From Cocos nucifera (lineage: Eukaryota > Streptophyta > Magnoliopsida > Arecales > Arecaceae), in assembly GCA_006176705.1 (NCBI GenBank), contig QRFJ01000057.1, positions 711,712 through 775,711 on the forward strand: a DNA stretch of 64,000 bases, read 5' to 3'. The translations under genes were made by a program, and so were the position numbers. The notes beneath the pieces are model-generated. The model ran no database searches and was not told the origin of the DNA. It was given only the letters and a program-made list of their open reading frames with translations. Position 1 is the first letter of the stretch, and each line of letters starts with the position of its first letter. Shown piece by piece: positions 10,807-22,604 of this stretch.

Positions 10807-11386
10807 TTGTTCTTAAAGGAGTGCTCGGCGACGATTTCCTTCCCCTGCTCCGGATCTCTCTTCTCCCTCTTCAGAATTCCTTTCTCTGGAAAGAGGAAAT
10901 GCCCCCCAGAAGGAGCTTCGACCCGGCGCTCGACGGCCTCCGCGGCTCGATCCCGTTCGAGTCCGTCCGCTCCCTGCTCCGGCCCCGGTGACTCGGGCCC
11001 GCTCTATAGCCGCGGTGGATACGGAGCAGTTCAACCTAGCTCATCCGACAGGTTCCGTGGCCTCACGGAGGCATTGCAGGCGGTGCTGCACAGCAAGCCC
11101 TCAGTGGCGACTCCGACCGGAGAACCCACCATTGGGACGTCGGGAATCCGGCCCCAAGGAAGCGTACCAAGGCCAGCGTACCGGTCGCCCCAGAGAAGGG
11201 GAAACCGAGGGCCAGGGATCCGTGTTCGGATCATTGTTATCGACCTGGGGGAGACCTCGCCCACTCGTAGTCAGAAAGCCATCCGAAGATCAGCAGACCA
11301 AGACGACGCCCTCGATTGCCAAAGGCTACGGGAAGATGGACCGGCGAATTGAAGAACTTCGTCCGCGTCACCTCGGCTCATCATGA
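10807..11386 (+). pseudogene. Frame-broken gag N-terminal region of element 1
   Basis: An ATG at 10899 opens MPPRRSFDPALDG and stays open only to TGA at 10989-10991. Continuation of the family's gag leader is found in the other two frames (for example AVDTEQFNL at about 11005-11040 and GLTEALQAVLHSKP at about 11060-11105). At least two frame changes are needed to read into the gag core. This is unexpected in a copy with nearly identical LTRs and suggests the master copy was already non-coding here, or that translation starts at the internal Met at 11383. Confidence 0.6.
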
Positions 11387-12360
11387 CGTGCCGAACCTCC
11401 CTTCTCTCCCAGAAAATTATGCAAGAACCTGTTCCACCGACCTTCGAGCTCCCTCAACTGGAAAGCTACGATGGAACTTCTGATCCGGTTGATCACCTGG
11501 GGGCCTTCCGGGCCATGATGCTGCTTCACGGCGCTTCAGATGCCGTGCTGTGCCGAGCCTTCCCGTCTACCTTAAAGGGAGCAGCGAGGAACTGGTACTC
11601 GGCGTTGAAGCCCAACACGATCTTCTCTTTCGACCAGATGAGCAGTCGGTTCGCGGCCCACTTCATCAGCAGCCGACGACCGAGCCGAGGTTCAGATTCC
11701 CTGATGAGCGTCAAGCAGAAGCAAGGGGAATCCATCCGGACTTACGTCACTCGATTCAACGCCGCGGCATTGGAAGTCCGGGACCTGGACCAGTCTGTCG
11801 CGATGGCCGCACTTAAGGGCGGCCTTCAGAAAAATAACTTGCTGTTCTCTCTGGAAAAAAGGTATCCCAGGGACTTCGCCGACCTGCTGGCTCGAGCCGA
11901 GAGATATGCCCGTGCGGAAGAAGCCTTCAAATTGAAAGATGAGGAGCTCGTCAGAAAGGACCGGCTGGCGGACGAGGAAGAGCTGGGTGAAGCTCGGCTG
12001 CACTCGCAGACCCCCTACGAAAGCAGGCGGGCCCGAACTCCTCGAACTCGCCCTGATAAAGAGGCGCGAAGGAGTCCTCCTCCCGGAAGGTTCCGCCGCT
12101 ATGCCCCCCTCAACGCTCCTCGAACCCAGATTCTCACCGAAGTAAAACACCAGCTGCCAAGACCGGAAGGATTACGATCTCCCCCAAACAAGCGCGATCG
12201 AAATAAGTACTGCCTCTACCATCACGACCACGGCCACGACACGGAGGGATGCATCCAGCTCCGAGACGAAATTGAGGAGCTCGTCAGAACGGGTCGGCTG
12301 GGTAAATTCCTCCGGTACCGGCCTGAAGCAGAAAAAGATCGGCTAAGGGCGCTGCCGTAG
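11383..12360 (+). CDS. Retrotransposon gag core protein (element 1)
   Basis: An intact 325-codon frame encoding the structural nucleocapsid-type gag of a Tat-like Ty3/gypsy element, which would assemble virus-like particles in the cytoplasm. Residues about 20-120 match the Retrotrans_gag core (LESYDGTSDPVDHL, CRAFPSTLKGAARNWY, FDQMSSRFAAHFISSRR). Residues about 105-185 continue with RTYVTRFNAAALEVRDL and ALKGGLQKNNLLFSL. A basic Arg/Pro-rich hinge follows. Near residue 278 is CLYHHDHGHDTEGC, a zinc-knuckle-like CX2HX4HX4C in which His replaces the second Cys of the usual CCHC. The Met at 11383 is internal to the homologous gag of elements 2 and 3, so the true start is uncertain. Confidence 0.85.
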   Translation: MTCRTSLLSQKIMQEPVPPTFELPQLESYDGTSDPVDHLGAFRAMMLLHGASDAVLCRAFPSTLKGAARNWYSALKPNTIFSFDQMSSRFAAHFISSRRPSRGSDSLMSVKQKQGESIRTYVTRFNAAALEVRDLDQSVAMAALKGGLQKNNLLFSLEKRYPRDFADLLARAERYARAEEAFKLKDEELVRKDRLADEEELGEARLHSQTPYESRRARTPRTRPDKEARRSPPPGRFRRYAPLNAPRTQILTEVKHQLPRPEGLRSPPNKRDRNKYCLYHHDHGHDTEGCIQLRDEIEELVRTGRLGKFLRYRPEAEKDRLRALP

Positions 12361-12650
12361 CCAGAGACTGCAAGAAGGTCGGCCACCTTACGGCGTCGTT
12401 CACATTGCCCCTGGGAAGATCTCGGTGCATCAGCGATTCGCCGTCTCCCAGCAACAAGAGCTTGCACCAAATTGAGGAGTTCAGCATGAGGAGGTCGTCC
12501 ACCCCGGAACTTATTGCCGAAGAAATGCGGAGGAACAACGTTATCACGATCTTGAAATACAGAATTTGGGGGATGCGCTACTAGTAACTTCCTTTCAATA
12601 AAATTTCTTTCTTTCGATAATATTATTCCTGGATGCGAAAACCATGTAGT
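12361..12650 (+). other. Post-gag remnant of element 1
   Basis: After the gag stop, about 200 bases still look like former coding sequence in another frame (LHQIEEFSMRRS at about 12460), then the reading frame dissolves. No protease DSG/DTG or DNGSS motif is found. This marks where pol was lost in the lineage of this gag-only element. Confidence 0.4.
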
Positions 12651-12659
12651 GACAGGGAA

Positions 12660-14490
12660 AAAGCGGCCAACCGCGTTAGGAACAGGAGGAGAACCTCGTC
12701 CTAACGCGAGCAATAAGCTCGGTCGCAGGAGATAAGATCTCCCCCGAGCGCGTCGGCCGCAGGAGATAAGATCTCCCCCGAGGGAAGCTCGGCCGCAGGA
12801 GATAAGATCTCCCCCGAGCGCGCACTTCAACCTCGGCTAGAGATAAGATCTCTCCCGAGCGACCGGAACAACCTCGGTTAGGAACAGGAGGAGAACCTCG
12901 TCCTAACACGAGTGCCAACCTCGGCTAGAGATAAGATCTCTCCCGAGCGACCGTTGACAACCTCGGCTAGAGATAAGATCTCTCCCGAGCGACCGGAACA
13001 ACCTCGGTTAGGAACAGGAGGAGAACCTCGTCCTAACACGAGCACCAACCTCGGCTAGAGATAAGATCTCTCCCGAGCGACCGTTGACAACCTCGGCTAG
13101 AGATAAGATCTCTCCCGAGCGACCGAACAACCTCGGTTAGGAACAGGAGGAGAACCTCGTCCTCAACCTCGGCTAGAGATAAGATCTCTCCCGAGCGACA
13201 ACCTCGGCTAGAGATAAGATCTCTCCCGAGCGACCGGAACAACCTCGGTTAGGAACAGGAGGAGAACCTCGTCCTAACACGAGTGCCAACCTCGGCTAGA
13301 GATAAGATCTCTCCCGAGCGACCGTTGACAACCTCGGCTAGAGATAAGATCTCTCCCGAGCGACCGGAACAACCTCGGTTAGGAACAGGAGGAGAACCTC
13401 GTCCTAACACGAGCACCAACCTCGGCTAGAGATAAGATCTCTCCCGAGCGACCGTTGACAACCTCGGCTAGAGATAAGATCTCTCCCGAGCGACCGGAAC
13501 AACCTCGGTTAGGAACAGGAGGAGAACCTCGTCCTAACACGAGCACCAACCTCGGCTAGAGATAAGATCTCTCCCGAGCGACCGTTGACAACCTCGGCTA
13601 GAGATAAGATCTCTCCCGAGCGACCGAACAACCTCGGTTAGGAACAGGAGGAGAACCTCGTCCTAACACGAGTGCACAACCTCGGCTAGAGATAAGATCT
13701 CTCCCGAGCGACCGTTGACAACCTCGGCTAGAGATAAGATCTCTCCCGAGCGACCGAAACAACCTCGGTTAGGAACAGGAGGAGAACCTCGTCCTAACAC
13801 GAGTGCCAACCTCGGCTAGAGATAAGATCTCTCCCGAGCGACCGTCGACAACCTCGGCTAGAGATAAGATCTCTCCCGAGCGACCGGAACAACCTCGGTT
13901 AGGAACAGGAGGAGAACCTCGTCCTAACACGAGTGCCAACCTCGGCTAGAGATAAGATCTCTCCGAGCGACCGTTGACAACCTCGGCTAGAGATAAGATC
14001 TCTCCCGAGCGACCGGAACAACCTCGGTTAGGAACAGGAGGAGAACCTCGTCCTAACACGAGTGCCAACCTCGGCTAGAGATAAGATCTCTCCCGAGCGA
14101 CCGTTCGACAACCTCGGCTAGAGATAAGATCTCTCCCGAGCGACCGGAACAACCTCGGTTAGGAACAGGAGGAGAACCTCGTCCTAACACGAGTGCCAAC
14201 CTCGGCTAGAGATAAGATCTCTCCGAGCGACCGTTGACAACCTCGGCTAGAGATAAGATCTCTCCCGAGCGACCGGAACAACCTCGGTTAGGAACAGGAG
14301 GAGAACCTCGTCCTAACACGAGCACCAACCTCGGCCGCAGGAGATAAGATCTCCCCCGAGGGAAGCTCGGCTGCAGGAGATAAGATCTCCCCCGAGCGCG
14401 CACTTCACTTCGGCTGCAGGAGATAAGATCTCCCCCGAGGGAAGCTCGGCCGTAGGAGATAAGATCTCCCCCGAGCGCGCACTTCAACCT
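12660..14490 (+). repeat. Tandem hairpin repeat array of element 1
   Basis: The dominant higher-order unit is about 130 bp: one AACCTCGGTTAGGAACAGG block (52 bp with its tail to the next block), one 42-bp and one 36-bp copy of the CTCGGCTAGAGATAAGATCTC block. The latter is an imperfect palindrome, CTCGG-ct-AGAGAT-aag-ATCTCT-cCCGAG. About eleven units span 12850-14330; flanking units at 12700-12840 and 14330-14490 use a GCAGGAGATAAGATCTCCCCC variant. The array lies between gag and the 3' LTR. Repeat copies are nearly identical, consistent with recent expansion or gene conversion. Confidence 0.95.
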
Positions 14491-14499
14491 CGGCTGCAA

Positions 14500-14840
14500 G
14501 ATAGGAGGTCTCCCTCGAGTCGACTTCAACTGATGAAGATAATGTCGCCCCCGAGGAGCTCAAATCCGACCTCGACCGAAGGAGGCGAGTTTTACTTCGG
14601 CTTCAACATCAGCTTCATCGACTTTAGCTGGAAACGAGTTCCATTTCAACTCCAAACATCGACTGAAGATGAGGTCTCCCCCAAGCCTCAGCCTCAACTT
14701 CAGCGTCAATATTGGCTGGAGATGAGACCTCCCCCGAGCTTCAGCTGCAACAAATGCGGAGCCTGGAAGAAGACTTCGGCAGTCGCCCTGTTTTGGTACT
14801 CCCTTCCTTCAATTTTTGAACTCGGGAGTGGGGGGGCTAC
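14500..14840 (+). other. Element 1 leader to the 3' LTR with polypurine tract
   Basis: Non-coding sequence with isolated CTCGAC/CTCAGC blocks resembling degenerate hairpin repeats. It ends CTCGGGAGTGGGGGGGCTAC (14821-14840), whose G-rich run is the expected polypurine tract priming plus-strand DNA, directly before the 3' LTR at 14841. Confidence 0.6.
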
Positions 14841-15929
14841 TGTTGGGGATAAATCCCGCTCCTGCCGAAGCCCGGCCCGACGCTCAGCCCAATGTAACCA
14901 GTAGCCGCTGAAGAGCTTTAGCGCCAGGCGCCAGGCCGAGCCCCTACCACGGCCGAACTGCCTAGAGGCCGAACTCCCCTGCACCAAGGTCCGGGCCGAA
15001 CTGCCTAGAGGCCGAACTCCCCTGCGCCAAGGTCCGGGCCGAACTACCTAGCTGCCGAACTCCCCAGCGCCAGGCTCCGGGCCGAACTCCCTCCGCCCGC
15101 CGAACTTCCTGACGGCCGAGCTCCTTGGACTCCAAGCGGCAGGACTTCTTCGGGAGACGGACTCCTCCCAGACGCCCGTTCGGCCACCCGAACTCCTCTC
15201 GGGTTTTCCTTTCGGACCGACTCCAGGCGAGCCCAGGCGGCCGAACCCCTTCGGGCCGACTCCAAGCGGCCGAGCTTCAATGAAGTCCTCTCAGCGGCCG
15301 AACTCTGTTACAAGTCCGAACTCCTCCGGACGAACTGTCGCCTGCAGCAAGATCGGACGGCGCCTTCCTCTCCTCCGACTCCACCGGACTCCATGCGGCC
15401 CACGACTCGCCAGTATGGCTCCCACGATCCACCGGACGACGCCTTCCTCTCCGTACCGGACTCCATGCGGCCCACGACTCGCCAGTATGGCTCCCACGAT
15501 CCACCGGACGACGCCGTCCTCTCCGTACCGGACTCCATGCGGCCCACGACTCGCCAGTATGGCTCCCACGATCCACCGGACGACGCCCTCCTCTCCGTAC
15601 CGAACTCCATGCTGCCCGACTACTCTCTGCCGGACGGCACAGCCGTCACCATCAACTAAGCTCCGCTATAAAAGGACCCCTCCCGACATACTAAGGCTAA
15701 GCTCTCTGAACTCTCGACTCTCTAAGCTCTCCTCCTCATCTCTAAGCTTCGGAACTCATTCCGAGCACTCCATTACTGTTGGCCGGAAACTAACTTGACC
15801 GTCGGAGGGTCCTGCCGGAGCCACCACCCCACCGGTTCCGGACGGGACTTCATTTTGCAGGTCCCCGGCGGCGACCTCAGCGGCCTCGATTCCGGCGACC
15901 TCCGGCGGCGACGGATTTCTGCACCAACA
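14841..15929 (+). repeat. 3' LTR of element 1
   Basis: 1089 bp, nearly identical to 9685-10766, including the 72-bp repeat set (accGGACTCCATGCGG starts near 15388, 15460, 15532, 15604) and TATA box at 15667. Visible differences are a few substitutions and a CTCCGACTCCACCGG patch replacing CCGTACCGG at the first repeat. Confidence 0.92.
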
Positions 15930-15934
15930 CCATC

Positions 15935-18900
15935 TATAGATCCATTATGATATCTATAGACAAAACACCTCTCAAATATATTTTTTAATATTTTTATTAT
16001 ATTACTATATCAAAAATGTGATATTCTGTAGTTAAAACACCTCTCAAATATATCTTTCAATATTTTTATGATATCTAATATCAAAATTATGATATTTAAA
16101 GTCAAAATTATAACATGTAAAGTCAAAATTATGATATCCTGCATATAAAATAATTTTTGAAGCTAGTTTTGACAATATTATAACATACTAGATCACAATT
16201 ATGATATTATATATTAATATTATAACATCTTATAGGTAAAATGCCTCTCAAATATATTTTTTAATATTTTTATAGCATTTCTATGTCAAAAATATGTCAT
16301 CTTATAGGTAAAACATCTTTCAAATATATCTTCTAATATTTTTATTATATCTAATATTAAAATTATGATATTTAAAATCAAAATTATAACATCCTACATG
16401 TAAAACATCTTTTGAAGTTAATTTTGATAATATTATAACATACCGGATCATAATTATGATATTATATGTTAATATTATGATATCTTATAAATAAAATATC
16501 TTCTAAATATATTTTTTGATATTTTTATAGTATTTTTATATCAAAAATATTGCATCCTATAGATAAAATATCTCTTAAATATATCTTTCAGCATTTTTAT
16601 TACATCTAATATTAAAATTATGATATTTAAATTTAAAATTATAACACTTAAAATCAAAATTATGGTATCTTACATGTAAAACATCTTTTAAAGATAGTTT
16701 TGACAATACTATAATATACTAGATTACAACTATGATATTATATATTAATATTATGACATCTTGTAGGTAAAACATCTCTTAAATATATTTTTAATATTTT
16801 TATAGCATTTCTATATCAAAAATATAGCATCCTATAGATAAAATACCTCTCAAATATATTTTCTAATATTTTTATAATATCTAATATCAAAATTATGATA
16901 TTTAAAATCAAAATTATGATATTTAAAGTTAAAATTATGACATCTTGCATGTAAAATAATTTTTGAAGATAATTTTGATAATATTATAACATAGTAGATC
17001 ACAACTATGATATTATATGTTAATATTATGATCTTATAGATAAAACACCTTTCAAATATTTTTTTTGATATTTTTATAGCATTCTTATGTCAAAAATATA
17101 GTATACTATAGGTAAAACACCTCTCAAATATATCTTCCAGTATTTTTATGATATCTAATATCAAAATTATGATATTTAAAATTAAAATTATAATATCCTA
17201 CATATAAAACATCTTTTGAAGATAGTTTTGACAATATTATAACATATTAGATCATAATTGTGTCATTATATATTAATATTATGATATTTTATAGGTAAAA
17301 CATCTTTCAAATATATTTTTTGATATTTTTATAGCATTCCAATATCAAAAATATTACATTCTTTATGTAAAATATTTTTCAAATATATCTTTCGATATTT
17401 TTATGATATCTAATATCAAAATTATAATATTTAAAGTTAAAATTATGACATCTTATATGTAAAACATCTTTTGAAGATAGTTTTGATAATATATAACATA
17501 TTAGATCACAACTATAATATTATATGTTAATATTATGAAATCTTACAGATAAAATATCTTTTAAATATATTTTTTAATATTTTTATAATAATTTTATATC
17601 AAAAATATGATATTCTATAGATAAAATACCTCTCAAATATATCTTTTAATATTTTTATAATATCTAATATTAAAATTATAATATTTAAAATCAAAATTAT
17701 GATATTTAAAATCAAAATTATGACATCCTGCATGTAAAATATCTTTTAAAGATAATTTTAATAATGTTATAACATACTAGATCACAACTATGATATTAAA
17801 TATTAATATTATAAAATTTTATAGATAAAATATCTTTTAAATATATTTTTTAATATTTTTATAGTATTTTTATATAAAAAAATATGACATCATATAGATA
17901 AAACACATTCCAAATATATCTTTCAAAATTTTTATAATATCTAATATTAAAATTATGATATTTAAAATTAAAATTATGATATTTAAAATCAAAATTATAA
18001 AATTCTGCATTTAAAACATCATTTTGATAATATTATAACATACTAGATCATAACTATGACATTATACGTTAATATTATGACATCTTATAGATAAAACATC
18101 TTTCAAATATATTTTTTGATATTTTTATAGCATTTCTATATCAAAAATATGACATTCTGTAGGTAAAACACCTTTCAAATACATCTTTCAACATTTTTAT
18201 GATATTTAAAATCATAATTATGATATTTAAAGTTAAAATTATGATATCCTGCATGTAAAATATCTTTTGAAGATAGTTTTGCCAATATTATAACATACTA
18301 GATCACAACTATGATATTATATGTTAATATTATAATATCTTATCGATAAAATATCTTATAAATATATTTTTTGATATTTTTATAACATTTATGTATTAAA
18401 AATATAGCATCTTATAAATAAAATACCTCTCAAATATATCTTTCAGTATTTTTATGATATCTAATATCAAAATAATGATATTAACTCAAAATTATGACAT
18501 CCTACATGTAAAACATCTTTTGAAAATAATTTTGATAATATTATAACATACTATATCACAGCTATAACATTATATGTTAATATTATGACATCTTATAGGT
18601 TAAATACCTCTTAAATATATTTATTGATATTTTTATAGTATTTTTATATTAAAAATATGATATTCTATAGGTAAAACATCACTTAAATATATCTTTCAGA
18701 ATTTTTATGATATCTAATATTAAAATTATGATATTTAAAATTAAAATTATTATATCTTATATGTAAAATATCTTTTGAAGGTACTTTTGATAATATTATA
18801 ACATACTAAATTACAACTATGACATTATATGTTAATGTTATGATATCTTATAGGTAAAACACATCTCGAATATATTTTTTGATATTTTTATAATATTTTT

Positions 18901-19490
18901 ATATAAAAAAATATGACATCCTGTAGATAAAAAATCTCTCAAATATATCTTTCAGCATTTTTATGACATCTAATATCAAAATTATGATATTTAAAGTTAA
19001 AATTATTACATTTAAAGTTAAAATTATGATATCCTGTATGTAAAATATCTTTTAAAGATAATTTTGATAATATTATAATATACTAAATCACAACTATGAT
19101 ATTATATGTTAATATTATGACATCTTATAAATAAAATATCTTTAAAATATATTTTTTGATATTTTTATAGCATTTCTATATCAAAAATATGATATTCTGT
19201 AGATAAAAATATCTTTCAAATATATATTTTATTATTTTTATAACATATAATATCAAAATTATAATATTGAAAGTCAAAATTATGATATTTAAAGTCAAAA
19301 TTATAACATCCTGCATATAAAACATCTTTTGAAGATAGTTTTGATAATACTATAACATACTAAATCACAACTATAAAATTATATATTAATATTATGACAT
19401 CTTATTGATAAAATACCTTCTAAATATATTTTTTGATATTTTTATAATATTTCTATATCAAAAATATGACATCCTGTAGGTAAAATAGAA
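15935..19490 (+). repeat. Left-arm ~265-bp AT-rich tandem repeats
   Basis: About 13 units of roughly 250-280 bp. Each contains AAATATATTTTTTGATATTTTTATAGC, AAAATTATGATATTTAAAGTC, GTAAAACATCTTTTGAAGATAG and ATATTATAACATACTAGATCAC in order. The last block recurs near 16175, 16435, 16709, 16980, 17236 and so on to 19350. No coding potential. The same units appear inverted at 22260-22604 and 27875-29165. Confidence 0.9.
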
Positions 19491-19960
19491 ACTTTATATT
19501 TTTTATATGCATTTTTTGATTTCAAATATTATGATATTATAGATTAATATTATGACATGTTGTAGATATGATATCTTAAAATGGGTACTTTATATTTTCT
19601 ATATCCATTTTTTGACTTTAAATAACCTTCTATACATCTTCTACAGAGATTTTTATAAATGATTAGCTGGATGAGACTTCATAAGATAGTTGTCTTGAGA
19701 ATTCACGTTCTTTTGATGCATCATATATAGATAATAATTTATGATAAGAAGAAAAGCAAAGAAGAAACAAGAAAGAGATTGTCAAGAATGAAATATTATA
19801 AATTTTTTATTGCTTATTATAATTTATAAATCAAATATTTTAATTTTATTAAAATATAAAATATATTATAGCATATATTTGAAAGAACTGTTATTTTAAT
19901 AAAATATCATCATAAATTTCTGTAAATATTACATTCAAGGATGTTTTTATTTTAGAATGT
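19491..19960 (+). repeat. Non-tandem middle block, left copy
   Basis: Reverse complement of about 21780-22250. Landmarks include GATGAGACTTCATAAGATAG, TTGTCTTGAGAATTCACGTTC, GATAATAATTTATG and AAATATTTTAATTTTATTAAA, all mirrored on the right. It joins the two tandem tiers of the arm and is the only single-copy part of each arm besides the TIR. Confidence 0.85.
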
Positions 19961-20790
19961 CATAATTTTAATACAAGATGTCATAATTATGTATTCGAGA
20001 ATGTTTCTATTCTAGAATGTTTCTGTTCTAGGATGTCATAATTTTGATCCTTAATATCATAATTTTGATCTTTAATGTTATAACTTTGATACAAAATATC
20101 ATAGAATGTCATAATTCTAAGTTCGAAAATATTTCTATTCTAGAATGTTATAATTTTGATCCTTAATATCATAATTTTGATACATAATATTATAATTCTA
20201 CGTTCGGAGATGTTTCTATTTCAAGATATCATAATTTTGATCTTTAATATTATAATTTTGATACAGGATGTCATAGGATATCATAATTCTATATTCGGAG
20301 ATGTTTTTATTCTAGGATGTCATAATTTTGACTCTTAATGTCATAATTTTGACTCTTAATATCATAATTTTAACCCAAGATGTCATAATTCTACGTTCGA
20401 AGATGTTTCTATTTCATGATGTGATAATTTTGATTCTTAATATCATAATTTTGATACAGGATATCACATGATATCATAATTCTATGTTCGGAGATGTTTC
20501 TGTTCTAGAATATCATAATTTTAATGTTTAATATCATAATTTTGATACAAAATATCACAGGATGTCATAATTATGCATTCGAAAATATTTTTGTTCTAGG
20601 ATGTCATAATTTTGAACTTTAATGTCATAATTTTGATATAAGATGTTATAATTCTGCATTCAGAAATATTTATGTTCTAGTATGTTATAATTTTGACACA
20701 GAATATTATAATTATATGTTCGTAAAATATTTCTATTTTAAGATATCATAATTTTTATTCTTAATGTTATAATTATGATCCTTAAGAGTA
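19960..20790 (+). repeat. Inner ~95-bp tandem repeats, left side
   Basis: About nine units of 60-120 bp of the form TTCGGAGATGTTTCTATTCTAGG, then ATGTCATAATTTTGATCCTTAA, then TATCATAATTTTGATACAGG. TTCG-type starts occur near 19992, 20112, 20203, 20293, 20397, 20487, 20578, 20661 and 20719. Confidence 0.85.
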
Positions 20791-21780
20791 ATCCTGAAAA
20801 ATAAACATCCCCTAATGCAAAATTATGATATCATGTATTAAAAATATGATATTAAGGATAAAAATTATTATATTCTAGAGCAAAAATATATTTAAACGCA
20901 GAATTATGACATCCTATGATAGTCAGTATTAAAATTATGATATTAAAGATTAAAATTATAACATCCTGAAATAGAAACATCCTTGAACATAGAATTATGA
21001 CATGATATGTCAAGATTATGATATTAAGGATCACAATTATAAGATCCTGAAATAAAAATATTTTCTAATATAAAATTATAATATTCTATGTTAAAATTAT
21101 GACATTAAGGACCAAAATTATGACATCTTAAAACAAAAATATCTCCAAATGCAAAATTATAACATCATGTAATATTCTGTATCAAAATTATGACATACTA
21201 AAATAAAAATATCTCCGAACGTAGAATTATGACATCATGTATTAAAATTATAATATTAAGGATCAAAATTATAACATCCTAAAATAGAAATATTCTCGAA
21301 TGCAGAATTATAATATCTTTTGACATCCTATATCAAAATTATGATATCCTGAAACAGAAATATCCTCAAATGCATAATTATGATATCTTATATTAAAATT
21401 ATGATAATAAGAATCAAAATTATGACATTCTAGAACAGAAATATCTTCGAACATAGAATTATGATATCCTATGATATTTTATATTAAAATTATGGTATTA
21501 AGAGTCAAAATTATGACATCCTAGAATAGAAATATTCTCGAACGCAGAATTATGACATCATGTGATATCCTCTGTCAAAATTATGACCTTAAGAATCAAA
21601 ATTATGATATCATGAAATAAAAATATTTTCAAACATAAAATTATGATATTGTGTCGATATTTAAAATCAAAATTATGGCATTCTAAAATAGAAATAACTC
21701 CGAATGCAGAATTATGATATCTTGTATCAAATTTATTACATTAAAAATTAAAATTATGATATCCTGAAATAGAAACATCC
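20791..21780 (-). repeat. Inner ~95-bp tandem repeats, right side (inverted)
   Basis: Same units as 19960-20790 in reverse orientation, for example AAAATTATGACATCCTGAAA, then TAGAAACATCCTTGAACATAG, then AATTATGACATC. The two halves meet near 20.79 kb (ATGATCCTTAAGAGTAATCC), so there is almost no spacer at the palindrome centre. Confidence 0.85.
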
Positions 21781-22250
21781 TTAAAAATAATATTTATAAA
21801 AATTTAAAATAATATTTTATTAAAGTAACAATTCTTTCAAACATCTCCTATAATATATTTCATATTTTGATGAAATTAAAATATTTAATTTATAAATTAT
21901 AATAAATAATAAAAAATTTATAATATTTTATTCTTGACAATCTTCTCACTTGTTTCTCCTACGCTTTTTTTTGCCATAAATTATTATCTATATGTACTGC
22001 ACTAAAAGAACGTAGATTCTCAAGACAACCACCTCATGAAGTCTCATCCAACTGATCATTTACAAAAATCTCTATAGAAAATGTATAGAAGATTATTTGA
22101 AGTCAAAAAATATATATAAAAAATATAAAGTACCTATTTTAAGATATCATATCTACAATATATTATAATATTAATCTATAATGTCATAATATTTGAAGTC
22201 AAAAAATATATATAGAAAATATAAAGTACCCATTTTACTTATAGGATGTC
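21780..22250 (-). repeat. Non-tandem middle block, right copy (inverted)
   Basis: Mirror of 19491-19960: AGAACGTAGATTCTCAAGAC, AACCACCTCATGAAGTCTCATCC and CATAAATTATTATCTATATG. Divergence from the left copy is clearly visible but alignment is unambiguous. Confidence 0.85.
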
Positions 22251-22259
22251 ATATTTTTG

Positions 22260-22604
22260 ACATAATAATGCTATAAAAATATCAAAAAATATATTTGTAA
22301 GATATTTTATCTATAAGATGTCATAATATTAACATATAATATCATAGTTGTGATATAGTATATTATAATATTGCCAATACTACCTTCAAAAGATATTTTA
22401 GATATAGGATGTCATAATTTTAATTTTAAATATAATAATTTTAAATTTAAATATCATAATTTTGATATTAGATATCATAAAAATGATATCTATAGAATGT
22501 CATATTTTTGACATAAAAATACTATAAAAATATCAAAAAAAATATATTTAGAATATATTTTATCTACAATATGTCATAATATTAATATATAATATTATGA
22601 TTAT
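22260..22604 (-). repeat. Right-arm ~265-bp repeats, part 1
   Basis: One and a fraction inverted units of the 15935-19490 family (GGATGTCATATTTTTGACAT, TTGCCAATACTACCTTCAAAAG), interrupted by the LTR element starting at 22605 and resumed at 27875. Confidence 0.85.

Larger units (their letters stand above)
9685..15929 (+). mobile_element. Gag-only Ty3/gypsy LTR retrotransposon, young (element 1)
   Basis: 6245 bp. The LTRs at 9685-10766 and 14841-15929 start TGTTGGGGATAAATCC and end CACCAACA. The 5-bp target duplication CCATC is exact at 9680-9684 and 15930-15934. The primer-binding site (TTGGCGCTAGAGGAAGG) begins just inside the 5' LTR. The polypurine tract GAGTGGGGGGG precedes the 3' LTR. 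The interior holds a broken gag leader, an intact gag core and a ~1.8 kb tandem hairpin array, with no protease, RT or integrase. LTR copies differ only at scattered bases and one small rearranged patch near 10210/15370, so insertion is recent. It disrupts the left arm of the foldback element. Confidence 0.92.

Noticed and set aside
12660..14490. CRISPR-like repeat array
   Set aside because: Eukaryotic LTR element context, no unique spacers, units are contiguous higher-order repeats with no cas genes.
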